This document shows, piece by piece, positions 24,801 through 37,278 of a DNA stretch of 64,000 nucleotides (its first letter is position 1; the number at the start of each line of letters is the position of its first letter). The translations under genes were made by a program, and so were the position numbers. Location: the NCBI GenBank assembly GCA_022266195.1, contig WHVY01000005.1, forward strand, positions 7,068,001 through 7,132,000. Direction: 5' to 3'. Origin of the DNA: Tetranychus cinnabarinus. Its lineage: Eukaryota > Arthropoda > Arachnida > Trombidiformes > Tetranychidae. The notes under the pieces are model-generated. The model saw only the letters and a list, made by a program, of their open reading frames with translations. It ran no database searches and had not been told where the DNA came from.

Positions 24801-26178
24801 TGCTACTCATTATCGTGATAAAATTTCATCACTTGATCAGTCATATCATTTGGAACCAACGAAAAAAAGAGAAATAAGAAAAAATAAGTTCTATTCAGTT
24901 TAGAGTTGACTAAGGTTAATAGTATAACAAGTTTATCGATAAAAATTAGAAAAGAAACTCCCTGTTACTGGGAGTGAAGTTGATGCTAAACTGATTCATT
25001 GAGAAGTTTATAAAACGATAATGATAAAGGATGAGAAGAGTGAAAATGCTTGAGGCTTTTTTGTCTCTCTTTGATATTTGTCCTGTTCGGTGGTTTATTC
25101 TGAAACATTTTAATGATTATTATCATCACTTTAATCTTTTCGTTTCATTTTATCACCTAACATGGAGTCACATTGAGACACAAACTTGACCATTATGCTG
25201 TGCAATAAAGCAACAAATTCAGGTCAAGCTTGTTGTGTATTTGTTTGTCGTCCATTATTGTTCTTGAGGTTTCAATTTTTTTCCTCTTCACCTTACAACT
25301 TTGTTGAACTGATTGTTGTTGATGACCTCGCATGTGAATTCTTGCTTTTTTACGACTTTTGGCTTTTCCCTTGTTTTGCCTTCAGGTTAAGAGTAGAGTT
25401 TATTGAGTTGCATTGCGGATGGAGTATGAATTGGAAGAGAAAAAGAAGAGAAAATTGTTTCATCGAGTTCAGAATTTTGATGAGAATGTTATTGGTTAAG
25501 GTATTATGTTTTATTGCTTTTCTTTTTTTCCCTCAACATCTAACAAGTAACATTAAACATTCTGTTTGTATTCAGACAATTTCAACTTTTCCACAACAGA
25601 ATCACCAATTTTCAAAATAAATCCTCCAAAAGTTCAAGTTGATTCATTTGATAATGACACTGGTTTTGATATGCAAATTATTGCCATTTAAAGTGACAGA
25701 TTCTTTGATGCGCTTAAGATCATTTCGTTTAATTGTTGCTATTTATTCTGTTGATTGCGAGGAATTATCATGGATTAACATGTGAAATGTCTTTTGATCG
25801 AAAGAGTTTTAGAAGAGAAGAGATTGATTCGCGATTCAATTTGTTTTCATTTCATTGATTTGATATCCTAAATGATTTTCCATTTGGATAATTATGTTGT
25901 TAATAATAATGGAACTTTTCGTTCCTTTCCTTCAGATGATTATCTAAATTCTGCTGATATGGTAATAATGAATTTCGCCTTTTTACTGATTCTTATTGTC
26001 AGAGAATTATATTCGTTACTATTGATCTTCTCATGTTGATTAGCGAGTTAATGTCTCTCAATTAATTCATTTGATAACAAAGACTTTTGTTTTTCGCGAT
26101 TCATTAAGAATAATGTTGATTACTTGATCAATATTGAAGTTGATAAAATTCAGCATAAGGTGACTTTCGGTCTAGAAC
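18884..26178. other. AT-rich intergenic region
   Basis: No supported gene is seen. Possible interest lies at 20581-20600 (an 8-bp inverted repeat with a 4-base loop, TTTGGCAA/TTGCCAAA) and at 20942-21196 (a protein-like frame broken by two stops). The longest ATG-started frame outside the GPCR is at 25195-25620 (141 codons). It has no recognisable domain, and one such frame per window is not surprising at this composition. Confidence 0.5.
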
Positions 26179-26256
26179 TGGTGTCATCGCTGACTTCTGT
26201 ATTGATTTTTGTCGATTGCAACCTCGATCTAAAGTCAGCGAATCCCATGATGACCA
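26179..26256. repeat. Imperfect inverted repeat (hairpin)
   Basis: CGCTGACTT at 26188-26196 pairs perfectly with AAGTCAGCG at 26232-26240. Outside it, TGGT at 26179 pairs with ACCA at 26253-26256, with a bulge on the right side. The loop is about 35 bases. It could form a stem in DNA or RNA, but there is no evidence of transcription. Confidence 0.55.
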
Positions 26257-26354
26257 TTAAAAGTTAATTTGCTTTCGATTTACTAACTTTGTTAGGTTTA
26301 CTGCTGTAACAGGTTAGCATTTAAAGGCAACAGTTTTGATTGAAAAGTTGAATT

Positions 26355-26390
26355 AACGCACGAACTACATTCAAATATCATTCGTGCGTT
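26355..26390. repeat. Perfect 10-bp inverted repeat (hairpin)
   Basis: AACGCACGAA at 26355-26364 is the exact reverse complement of TTCGTGCGTT at 26381-26390. The loop is 16 bases. The stem holds five G:C pairs in AT-rich surroundings. A further 8-bp palindrome (TAAATATG/CATATTTA, 2-base loop) sits 100 bases downstream at 26492-26509. Confidence 0.75.
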
Positions 26391-29300
26391 TCCCTGCATT
26401 TTCATCACTTGTTTGGAATGAAAGTCAATTTTGAATTTGCTGAATAAAGACAAAAACAATTTCTATTCTGCTTCTGCAGTCATGCTGAGAGTAAATATGA
26501 GCATATTTATTGCTGGATGCTAGCAACTCACTCACGATAGCAAGTAATGAAAGTAATGAAAACTACGATTGTTCAGTGACTGAATAATTAATGGGAATTT
26601 TAAACTCAAATAGAGTTTCGTTTGAGATTGAGTTTCCAGCCCTGCACAAACATCACTGCATGCAATTTGATTATTTACAAATTCGTCTTGATGCTTCCAT
26701 TTCTGTTTTAGTCCAATAGCGAGAATCGTCTTCATGAAAAAGTCTTTTGAAGAGCGTGTTTACACATCATTTAACTTTAATAATGTTTATAAGCATAAAG
26801 TTATTGAAGATTAAAAAAGTCAATACTTCGAGAAAATTATTTTTCGTTTGTCAAGGGTCAACTTGTTTCATTCTGTTGGTTATTTTTGTTTATCGTTACG
26901 TTTTTAATAAGGAAATAGATTTATAATGCGATGTAGTAGCTTTTGGAGTGATTCTATGACTATGAATGACTCTATCGAAATGATTGAATTTCAAAGTAAA
27001 CCTCGATCTGTAAATGATCAGAAAAGAAGTTGAATGCACGAGAAGAATGTAAGAAGTAACCTTTGACAAATGCAATTGCAAACGCATAATTGCAAACGTT
27101 GTTTAATTGTAATTATCCTCGATATGTAACATTTTGATACAACAATAGTCTAGAACCAAGTTTCTGTGACAGAAAGAAATTAAACTAAACTTCTAAATAG
27201 CATCTCAATGGTTTCCGTTGAGCTTTGATTCTCGTGAAATATAATAAGACAAACGAGATCATTAAAGAGCCATTTTAAGCTTTTCTTTGCTTATTGAGCT
27301 TAAATACAAATGATTTTAATTGCAAAAGTAATTGTCAATTTGCTTATGGAGAATGCATTGGAAATTAATGTGGACTTTGACTCACGGTATAGCAATCGAT
27401 TTGTGTGATCGCAGTGCATGATGAAAGTTAAATTAAGATTATTTAAACTACGTTTTTCATTAGAAATGAATGTTTCCTTCTTATGCATCAAGCTCGTTAT
27501 AACAATTTCAGAAACATAGCAAATCTTCACTCACTCGCTAAGATTTATTTCACTCGATCTAAACACATTATGCGTCAAGCCTGACTCTTGGACTTTGCTC
27601 TACTCTATGAAATGATACTTCAACTGTTTGCCTCGCATTCATCTTGAAAGTTAGCTGGGAATCACATTAGATCATATTGTAACAGTCAATCTTCAGGTTC
27701 GACTAAGAAATGGGTTCAAGAATAACTTAGTAACTTTATTCTTTCACAAGTTTTCAAGCGAACTGATTCAGAAAATGATTTAATTTAATAAAATGAATGC
27801 AAAGAATAAACGTGGCTCAGAAAGGATAAAATGTTGAACAATAAACTTGTTTCAAAGTAAGTATTCAACTTATTCGCCATCCTTTGAAATTAACTTGAAA
27901 AGGTCAATATTTTTGGTGCATTGAAATTCAAGTTCCATTCACCAATCAACTTGATTTAAATACAATTTTGTGCTCAAAGTGATAAGCTGAAAACTGAATA
28001 ATGCTTGGAATCAGTAAACAGCTTGAAAATGGGAAAACAGTCGATGAAGTGAAGAACATTTGAATCAATTTTCTTCTCATAATTTCATTGCACTTTGAAA
28101 AGGAAACTTCAATAACTGAACTTGGGATTAACTCTGAAAGAACATTGAATTTCTCAAATTTACATTTCACCTCTTTTCCAGTCTGGACAATGAGCACTTT
28201 TCAATCATGAATGAACCAGGATAAAGATGATTATGATGATGTGAAGAAGGAAAAAAGCCTCGACTCAAGTATTGAATACAAAAACCATCAAAGGTTAGAT
28301 AATCATGATTTCCAAGAATAAAGTCCAATCTCTTATTTTCTCAAAATTCAATCCTTGAGTAAACTATAAGTCGATAATGAAAAGTTCAGATCTTAATTCT
28401 CACGAGAATAGCATTTCTCCAATAGATTTCCATTATAAGGTGTAAAAAGGGTAGATTAAGAGAGCAATAAAGTTGGAACAAAATTCAAGTTTTGACCTGA
28501 AAGTGAATGGAAGAGAAAAGATTCGAGATTATTGAGATTCTTTACATTTAGATGAGCAAAGAAACTGATGAACATATTTATGGTTCCATCATACTTGATG
28601 TGCTATCTTCGTGTGTCTGTCTCGAGATGAAAAGTTATTGATATGAAGAATAAAGATGACAGAGAATCGAGGCTTGTATTGACGGTCGATTCCAAAGGGA
28701 AAAGGAGTGAGAATTCTGTGAGAATAGAATATGAGATTCGAAATTTTAAACTTTTTTCTTTCCTTTTCCAGTCTGCATCTTCCAGACTAAGCAAGTGAAA
28801 AATAGCGAAAAGTGTAAAAACAAAAAGAATATCAATTTTTTATTAAAATTTGAAAACCAAAACGAAACGAATAACCCATTTGTCCATCAACTGTCATTAC
28901 TTTCGTTGCAAATGTATTCAAGTTTGACATGAGATTCACATTGAGAAACTATTCAATTGTCAAAATGTTATCAGTTAAAAGAAATGAATAATTCCAAAAG
29001 AATATTGCATTTTCGCGATCGAATAACAATTTAATTTCAACACTTTCATTCCAACATCGAAAAACACTGAATTTCTGAGAAATTTCAAGCCATTCAATTC
29101 TTCAAGACTTCATCATCTATTCATAAATACCAATCGACTTCGAATAAACATTTTCTTAGAACATCAATTTTTGGTTCAATTTTAAATCTGTAATCCAAAC
29201 TCGAAGAAACTCAAAAAGTTTTATCATGTTTTTTATCACCATTAAACAAACCCTAAAGTGATAGACTATAAATAATGTTGTCATCAAGTTATTGTTTTAA

Positions 29301-32069
29301 TACAGAGAACAGATAATCAGGCGAATAAAAGAAATGAAATATTTTTTTGGATATTCTTTTCTTTTCCATTCTGTTGACATCATCAATATTATCATGGTTC
29401 AGGTTATTAGTTATTTGGGATTATTATTGATGCTCTTGTCTTGAAATGCTAGTTATTTTTGTCACCAATTTTCAGCATAAAATGCAATATAAATTGTTGA
29501 AAGAAAAGAGAAAGAATAAAGTTCGAAAATAATATCTTTTCTTTTACATTTACAATTCTTAAGCAGATTATTCATAAATAATGGTAAAGTGATATGCATT
29601 TGCTGGGAGGGAAAATTGTAAGACGATAAAGTTGAGAGAAGAAGCGAAATATAAATGAACATTTATAGAATCAAGATGAATGGTAAAGATGAAAATGTAT
29701 TAAAATATCATTTAAATTGAGATTATCATTTGTTATTCAGTTTAACACATTTTCCCAGCATTTGAATCACTAGGCAAGTTGAAAGTTGAGAATAATTTGA
29801 TTCTTTAATTTGATAAAATCAAATCTCTGCGACTTCAAATGGAATCTATTTTTTATCGCTTCTATTGTTAAATTGTGACAAATTGTTTCACTCGATTTTT
29901 ATCATTCCTTTTAGACTTTTCATCATTTCATTTTATCTCAAGTTGGAACTTTTCAAATTGTGAAAAAAAGAAAACTGATTCAATGATTTTATTCATTCCA
30001 TGAGTTGGACTCTACTCGAAGCTTTTTTAGTCTATTTTACGATAAAATCAAATGGCTAGTTTTGGAAATTTTTTGTTCACAAAATTTGGCTTCAGTTAAA
30101 TTGCCTCAATAATAAAAAGATTTTTTCGGAAAAAGAGTTTTATCTATTCTCACGAATCCAAGAGTTTTTCATGGATTTAAACGATATCATACTCCGAGTG
30201 GCAATGCGAACTTCAAATGCTTGAATCTGAAGTTAGCTGGTACTCCAGGTAACTCGAAAATGAAGCATTTTTCGAAAAAGGATTAGATTAATACGCTAAG
30301 TATGATTCATTTAACACTCTCATAACGAGAAATTCCATGTCAGTCAGTTCATTCTTTTCGCTTGGTCTTCATTCTTTGAATTTTTGAGTTACTACTGATT
30401 CTGTTTCCTGATTCTGTTCAATTGAATTATGGTGCAAGATTGAGCCTCAATCGCTATCAATTCAACATTTTATTATTCAAATTATCGTAAAATCAGTTTA
30501 GATGATTCCAGTGGAAATTTAGTTTCATTTTCATTTTCTGATAACTTGATTATTCAGTTTATCAAAATGTTTTGCTTAACAGATGAAACAAAAAACACGA
30601 TCAAAAGAAGAAGAAAATTTGCGTTTTTGAATAAATTAACAAAAACTAATAAAACTTACAATGATTAAATGTAATAATGTTGTTAACATTTGAATCTGTT
30701 TAAAATGTAAATTGTTGAAATGCAAAAGCAATGTAAATGCAAAAAAGTTGAGTTTACATTTGCGAATTGTAAAACAAGCTCATTCTGTTCAGTTTATGAA
30801 TCTTTTTTTCATGCAAAATTAAACTCATTTCACCAATAGTTCAATTACGAAAATCAAATTGACATTAATTGAGTCTTTTAATAACCTCAAATGTTCCGTA
30901 ACCATTTGTCTTTGAATCACTTTATTTCTTCAGAAAATAAAAATTCTTTATCCCAAGTTGAACATTTCTCAGTGAAATTAAAGTTTTCATGGCATTTTAA
31001 TAACTTTTCATTTCTTCAATTGTCGGTTCTCAATCGATATCAACAGTTTATCGTCTTTAAACTGTTCAAAATTGTTTCAATTCTCATGAGAAAATGAATT
31101 ACAAGAATTTTCCTTTCATTCTTCATTGGAATCACTTTCAGTAACCAGTCATGATTAATGATGCACCATTTACCTGAACAATTACAGAATTTATTGCAAA
31201 AGTTAATCAACAATGAAAAGTTTTAATCGTTAATTTTCTTCTTTATCATGCTTTTAGTATTGATTATTACTGGACAGTTTATTTCACCCAATTCTTATGT
31301 TCATTTTTATCGTAATTCAAAAGTTCAGCTCGCATTGTTGGTGAATTGAATGAGAAAAGTTGATTTTCTTTTCGCCACTTTATTGATTGTTGGGTTCATT
31401 TTGCTAGTAAAAAGTTGTAATAAATATTATGATTAAATTATTAGATAATCAATCATTTGACAAACTGTTTTGTGAAGAGAATCGAGAAAAGATGACTTTT
31501 CTTTTCAACTTTCCCTGAACATCAATTTCAAATTAAACTGAAAATAATGAAATTGAGTTTAAAATGATGAATTGACCATGATTATGATTTAATTTTGGAT
31601 TAGTTCATTAAATGCATTCTGATGAAAGGGGATGAAAAATGATGAGAAAGGTATTCATGATAATACCTTTTCCCGATTAAATTATTCCAGTTTATCAAAG
31701 GTAAGTCTTGTGGTGGAGTGAATGGTGAAAGATGCTTTGAAAAGAGAAAGAAAAAGAAAAATAAGAGAAGATGAATTCTTAACAGTTTTCAATTGCTCAA
31801 GCATTTTATTGAATAACATGGTTAATCTATTAATATTTTTTAATCGTATTGTGTATTTACTCATCTTATTTGTGTGCAATGATTAATTTTTCAAGTTTTG
31901 TTTATTTTACCTTCCATTTTGTGAAACTCAATTTGTGATGAAAAATGAAAACTTTGCCATTCAATCAACAGAGTTTATTCAAATGAAGATTATTTTATAA
32001 AATGATTAAAATTTTTACGAATTTTATATCAATATTCACGATATTATTATTTATTTCTGTATTATTTAT
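26391..32069. other. AT-rich intergenic region
   Basis: No supported gene is seen. The part up to about 27.6 kb is less dominated by simple A/T and GAA tracts than the rest. It contains a tandem pair of ATTGCAAACG (27075-27084, 27089-27098) and a 7-bp palindrome TTTCTGT-G-ACAGAAA (27161-27175). A frame with two adjacent stops at 29987-30286 is listed as a finding. Confidence 0.5.
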
Positions 32070-32135
32070 TTCATTAATTGTTTCCCAGTCTAATTACAGG
32101 GATGGAAAATATTGCATAAGAATGACTTTAATCTA
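32070..32135. repeat. Repeat fragment X (left flank of R1)
   Basis: The segment from TCATTAATTG through CATAAGAATGACTTTAAT closely matches 49021-49095 in the R4 locus. There it lies between other R fragments, so it appears to be part of the same repeat complex. Confidence 0.65.
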
Positions 32136-32266
32136 ATTATTAGAGTTTTTAGTGCTTAAGCAAAGGCTATTCTGTCTGATGAAAGATTTACTTGAATTGA
32201 AGATGAAAGGATGAAAAACGAGAAAAATTGGTTCATTTTCAACATTTTTATTTCTGTATAATAACT

Positions 32267-32369
32267 CCATCTCTTGGTGAGAATCGAAACATGAGTTGTA
32301 TTAATGTATCTCCATCTATAAGTACAATATAAAACTAAGTTTAACTTGTTATTTTACTGCAAGAGATGG
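32267..32369. repeat. Foldback of about 100 bp inside R (A half)
   Basis: CCATCTCTTG and CAAGAGATGG are inverted repeats about 83 bases apart. They are kept in R1, in R2 (35642-35651/35729-35738) and in R4 (49698-49707/49780-49789). The right arm overlaps a CTCF/YY1-like core AGATGGCGC (32364-32372). Confidence 0.6.
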
Positions 32370-33539
32370 CGCTGTTGTTTTTAATTTGCTGTTGAACAAA
32401 ACGGTTTTGCTCACCGGCTAATCCGTTTGATTGCATTATAGTCGCCTTATTAATTTAATTGCTTTGTTTTTATCATTTATTTTGTTTTAAAACAAATTAC
32501 TAGCAATCGGTTGAAATATTGAGAAATTATGTTTCCTTTTTGTATTGGTTTTCTTATGAATCTTTGGTCAACTCTATCCTCACTGTGAATCTTCATGGAT
32601 GACTTTTGAATTCATCAGTCGAGACAATTGGAATTTGGTTTTTACTTATTAATTATTTATATTCTTTCCGTATATTAGGTTCCATTGATTCAATTTAAAA
32701 GCCATCGGAAATCGCATCTCGAGTCTCAATGGAAAATTCACCTAAATCATTTGGAAATCGCTAAGTAAGTATTGCAAAAGCGTGGATTTAAGCTCTGATA
32801 ATAAGAGATATGCTTGTGTAACAGATCTAATATGAGAAAAACGCTGGATTGTAACCTTAATCTAACAACAATCTCACTATCAAGAAGAGCGAAAGGCCAA
32901 CAAAAGAAGAACAAAAGAGACTTGATTGAAGCAAATGTTATTCGTTACATCTCATTTCGCTACCAATAATGATTATAAATTTCCTATTGATTCAGGTACA
33001 TGTTATTATTAATCGTGAATGATCGCAACCAGCCAATATATACATAATGGAACAGCCAAGAGATACGATGTTTCACCTTACCGTGATTGTAATACAACAA
33101 GGGAACATCAAGTCAACATGAAGCGAAAACATAAGACAAAAAAGAAAGAAAAGGTCAAATAAAGTCTCCATCTTATACCGAGTAAGTGATTAACCTTTAA
33201 AAGGTTAACCTTGACCGTTATTTAACTATTGAGCTACAAAAAAGCGGAAACGGTATGAAAATAGATCAAAAAGTAATCATAATTTAATGAGATACTAACA
33301 TACATTTGGTTTGCTAAAATTAATAGACACTTTTAATTTCAACAGTAACCTTCAACTTTCCCTTTGAGGTTAAAAAAGTAAACAGTGGATTTAAGCGAAT
33401 AACCAAATGATGGAAAAAAGCTAAATACAGATTTCTTTAACCTCACCTTCAGCCTCATCATTATCTTCATAACCATTACCTAAACTCAACCCTAATCAAT
33501 TTGATGTAAAATGAAAGTGTCATTATAAATCATCAATAC

Positions 33540-33698
33540 CCAATCTAACGTCCGAATTGAATGGTTGATCGCAGCTGAAAAACACTTTAACCAGTTTTCC
33601 TTTGCCTGATTGCCTGTTAATTTCAAGTTATCATTTCGCATTTTATTACAATTAATTAATGCAAAATCTGTGAGCCTACCATTGAAATAATTGCTATC
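33540..33698 (-). pseudogene. R1 copy of a decayed PH-domain-like exon
   Basis: On the minus strand a long pyrimidine-rich run precedes ACAAAG|G, a 3' splice-site shape. An open frame then reads YFNGRLTDFALINCNKMRND, next N-L-K-L-T-G-N-Q-A-K-E-N-W-L-K-C, and ends at TTGG|GTATTG, a donor shape. The pattern of F-x-L, then a strand ending L-x-L-T, then a helix with E-K-x-x-W-L-K, resembles the last strand and C-terminal helix of PH domains, including the near-invariant tryptophan. Three copies in the window share the frame, but most differences between them change the amino acid, so they look like decaying copies of one parent exon. The parent gene is not in this window. The PH assignment is by eye. 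Confidence 0.42.
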
Positions 33699-33995
33699 CT
33701 TTGTACAGATAATAAGATGATAATAGCAGATGAAAAATGGCAGAAGAAAAAAACTGACAGAAATTTTGGACCTTTCCGCCAGTTTTAAGGTTAACTTGTA
33801 ATTTCAATTTTGTCTCATTAATTTTATTCAAGCTTGCGTTAAATGTGTGAATCTTTAATTGCACAGCATAAAAAGACTTGAAGATGGCCCATAATTAATG
33901 GCGAATTTAAGCTTATTTAAACAAACAATTCTTAATTTCGCCATTAACCTTTGCGGGCTCAAGTTGATCAAGATAATGAGATGAATTTTAAACTG

Positions 33996-34777
33996 AAAAT
34001 TGACCAATTTTTGTACAATTTTTTTGAGAAAAACTTTTTGTTTCCAATTTCACCATTTAATTGTTTCTTTTACCTTCAACAATTATTAATGACTTTTTTT
34101 AAGTTGCAAAGGTTTCATTGTTGGTTAGTTAATGATTCCTGATTGTATCAGGCTTCACCATTAACAACAATTTGACAATATTAAGTGGACAATTAATAGC
34201 TTCCAATAATGATGATTAATGAAATTGTAATGAAAAGAATTGGAAAAATTGGTTGAAATCGAGTGAAACAAAGAAATAGAATCGCAAATTGAGTAATTCA
34301 AGATCGCCATTTTTGCTCATTTCCAAGATGATGATGTCGATGCTAAAGATGAAGATGAGGATGAGGATGAAGAAGAAAAGGAAAGAGAAGAAAGAGAGAA
34401 GAAAAGAATAGAAAGTAAATGATTGAAGTTGGCCTATAAAAAGTCGAGGACTGCGCTGTTTGAGTTCAACTTTTATTTATCTCATTGGTTTTCAACATTA
34501 TCTATAACATTATTTTTACAATTTATCAGTTTACATCATTTCCATCATTTCATTGAATCAACAAAATCAATCAATTTTCATTCAATGTTTCAAAATTGTG
34601 TGATTTGTGGCTTTCTTTTCAGTGCACCGTTCAACTGTCCATTGCTATTGATTTAATATTTTTCCCGTTCCATTTTCGCCCGACGACTCTTCAGTTGGTT
34701 GGTTCAAGTGTTCCGTGTTTCATGATCGACTTTGCTTTTTGTCAACAATGATCAATTTAATTATTTGTTCAATGTTT
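33996..34777 (+). repeat. 782-bp core identical to 38437-39218
   Basis: Compared line by line with a fixed offset of 4441, this block shows no mismatch or gap against R3. The differences nearest to it are at 33995 and 34778. Neighbouring parts of the same repeats differ by several percent. It contains a GAT/GAA-rich purine tract (about 34327-34415) followed by TATAAAAAG at 34435. Confidence 0.85.
34435..34443 (+). promoter_or_regulatory. TATA-box-like element in the identical core
   Basis: GGCC-TATAAAAAG follows a purine tract of about 90 bases and precedes a less AT-rich stretch (GTCGAGGACTGCGCTG). The same element is in R3 at 38876. It is a plausible core promoter, but no transcript start or gene downstream is established. 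Confidence 0.25.
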
Positions 34778-35573
34778 TAATTTAATCATTACCAATTTGT
34801 TTAAGAGTTAATCTTCTTCCACCATTTCAATTTTCCCTCACATCTACTCAACATTATTGCAGAGCAATTTAATCAACTGGCATTTTCAATTGATCAAGAA
34901 TCATCAACATCGCACAGTCAAATCAATATCAAGTTATTAATTGATTTCAAGCTCAACCTTTCAGTTCATCTTTTCCATTGTCAAATGTCAATTTACATTC
35001 AATATCATTTGATCCACCAAATCTTGATGCAAGAATCCTGTGATTCTGACCAAACCGTACAACTTTAATAGTGTTGATTCCTTTCAATTCAAATTGAACC
35101 AAGCTACCAATTGAAAGGAAAATTTCCTTCGTTTAAATCAGAAAAGCACTGTTAGACTGCATTAGATTAGACTTGAATGGTAAAGAGAAGCATTTGATTT
35201 TTGACTTGAGCGAAAAATGAAGCTTAAAGTCAAATTTGAAATTACGAATTCAAATATTGTGACCATCATTTGATAATATCAATCAACTTGTGGCTCAATT
35301 TTCAGGAATCCATCGGCAAATTGCATGGAAAACACTGCAAGAACCATTTGCTTTTATCAATATTTCTATCGTTTTATTAAAAAAGTAGTTTATTTAAACG
35401 ATAAGATGAAACATCAGCAAAACGATCTTGAAAAATCAATGAGCTGCGAATGCATCACAAAAGGCTAAACTAAACATTGCTGACTTTCAGGTTTTATTAG
35501 ACATTTTAGGCTGAAGTTCAGCCGCTGAACTAAAAGTCTAATTAGACTAATAGCTAAAATCTAGAAGTCTAGC

Positions 35574-37278
35574 AAGATGAAAAGAAGAAGAACGAGAAAA
35601 ATTGGTTTATTTTCAGCAATTTTTATTTCTGTATAATAACTCCATCTCTTGGTAACAATCAAAACCTGAGTTATGTAACTCCATCTAAAAGTACGATTTA
35701 AAACTAAATTTAACTCGTTCTTATACTGCAAGAGATGGCGCTGTTATTTTTTAATTTGCTGTTTAAAAAAACAGTATTATTCACTGGTTATTGCATTTGA
35801 TTTCATTAGAGTCGTGTATTTGAGTTCCTTTATTTTTTATTATTTTTTTGCTTCATTGTTTTAATTAGAACAAATTTCTTGCAATCAGTTGAAATATTGA
35901 GAAATTATGTTTCCTTTTTGTATTGGTTTTCTTATGAATCTTTGGTCAACTCTATCCTCACTGTGAATCTTCATGGATGACTTTTGGATTCATCAGTCGA
36001 GACAATTGGAATTTGGTTTAAGACTTACTAATTATTTATATTTTTTCCGTCTATTAGGTTTCATTGATTCAATCTTAATGACCTGGAAATTGCATCTCGA
36101 GTCCTAATATAAAATTTAACTAAATCATTTGGAAAATGCTGAGAAAGTAATACAAAAGTGTGGATTAAAGCTGTGGTAAAAAAGAGACATGGTTTTGTAA
36201 TAAATCTAATGCGTGCAAAACGTTGGATTGTAACGTTAATCTAACAACCAATCTCACTATCAAGAAAAGCGAAAGGCCAAACAAAAGAAGAACAAAAGAG
36301 ACTTAATTAAAAGCAAATGTTAAATTTAAAATATATTCAGGTAAATGTAATTAATGATCGTGAATAATCGCAACCAGCCAACATACATTAAAGGAACAGC
36401 CAAGAGGTACAATGTTTCACCTTACCGTGATTAAAATACAACAAGGGAACATAAAACCAAAGAGGAACCAAAAAGAAAACAAAAAAGAAACAAAAGCTCA
36501 AATAAAGATTCCATCTTAAACCCAGTGAATGATGAACCTTTAAAAGATTAACCTTGACCGTTATTTGACTATTGAGCCACAAAAAAAGAGGAAAAGGTAT
36601 GAGAATAGATCAACAAGTAATCATAATTTAATGAGATACTAATATACATTTGGTTTGCTAAAATTAATAGACACTTTTAATTTCAACAGTAACCTTCAAC
36701 TTTCCCTTTGGTTAACAAATTAAACAGTGGACTTAAGCAAATAACCAATCATTGAAAGACACAAGAAAAATTTAATAATACGATGGAAAAAAGCTGAATA
36801 CAGATTTCATCATTATCTTCATGACCATTACCTGAACTCAACCTTAATCAATTAGATGCAAACTGAAAGTGTCATTATAAATCATCAATACCCCAGTCTA
36901 ACGTCCGAATTGGATGGTTGATCGCAGTTGCCAAACACTTTAACCACTTTTCCTTTTCCTGGATGCCTGTTAATTTCAAGTTATCATTTCGCATTTTATT
37001 ACATTTAACTAATGCAAAATCTGTGAGCCTACCATTGAAATAATTGCTATCCTTTGTATAGATAATAAGATGATAATAGCAGATGAAAAATGGCAGAAGA
37101 GAAAAACTGACAAACATTTTGGACCTTTCTTCAGTTTTAAGGTAACATTCAGGTTAAGCTTGTAATTTCAATTTCCTCTCATTAATTTTAATCAAGCTTG
37201 CGTTAAATGTGTGAATCTTTAATTGCACTGCACAAAAAAGACTTGAAGATGGTTATTAATTACTGGCGAATTTAAGCT
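35574..37278 (+). repeat. R2: A half only of the tandem repeat
   Basis: It begins directly after the end of R1 and follows the A half to the GCGAATTTAAGCT motif (R1 equivalent about 33915). There it jumps to a point inside the A half of R3. The B half is missing. The first part carries the AGATGGCGC core (35733-35741). Confidence 0.82.
36892..37051 (-). pseudogene. R2 copy of the PH-domain-like exon
   Basis: This copy has the same minus-strand frame as in R1 and R3. Here it reads L-T-G-I-Q-E-K-E-K-W-L-K-C-L and ends G-A-C-TGG-G|GTATTG. In this phase it could splice in frame to the acidic tail exon best preserved in R3. Changes relative to the other copies are mostly amino-acid-changing (for example IN to VK, SA to AT, S to P). 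There is no stop in this copy within the exon. Confidence 0.4.

Larger units (their letters stand above)
32201..35573 (+). repeat. R1: full unit of the 3.4-kb tandem repeat
   Basis: This is the reference copy. The first half (A, about 32201-33930) matches R2, R3 and R4. The second half (B, about 33930-35573) matches R3 and, at its end, R4. A starts with a conserved ATAACTCCATCTCTTGG region and contains a 10-bp inverted repeat (CCATCTCTTG 32267-32276, CAAGAGATGG 32360-32369). B ends with the 14-bp palindrome AGTCTAATTAGACT (35535-35548), just before the next A begins. The same B-to-A junction recurs at about 49635, so it is the normal join of a head-to-tail array. On the minus strand A carries a PH-like exon remnant. 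There is no transposase or reverse transcriptase frame. It could be a duplicated gene fragment or a composite transposon; its origin is unknown. Confidence 0.85.
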
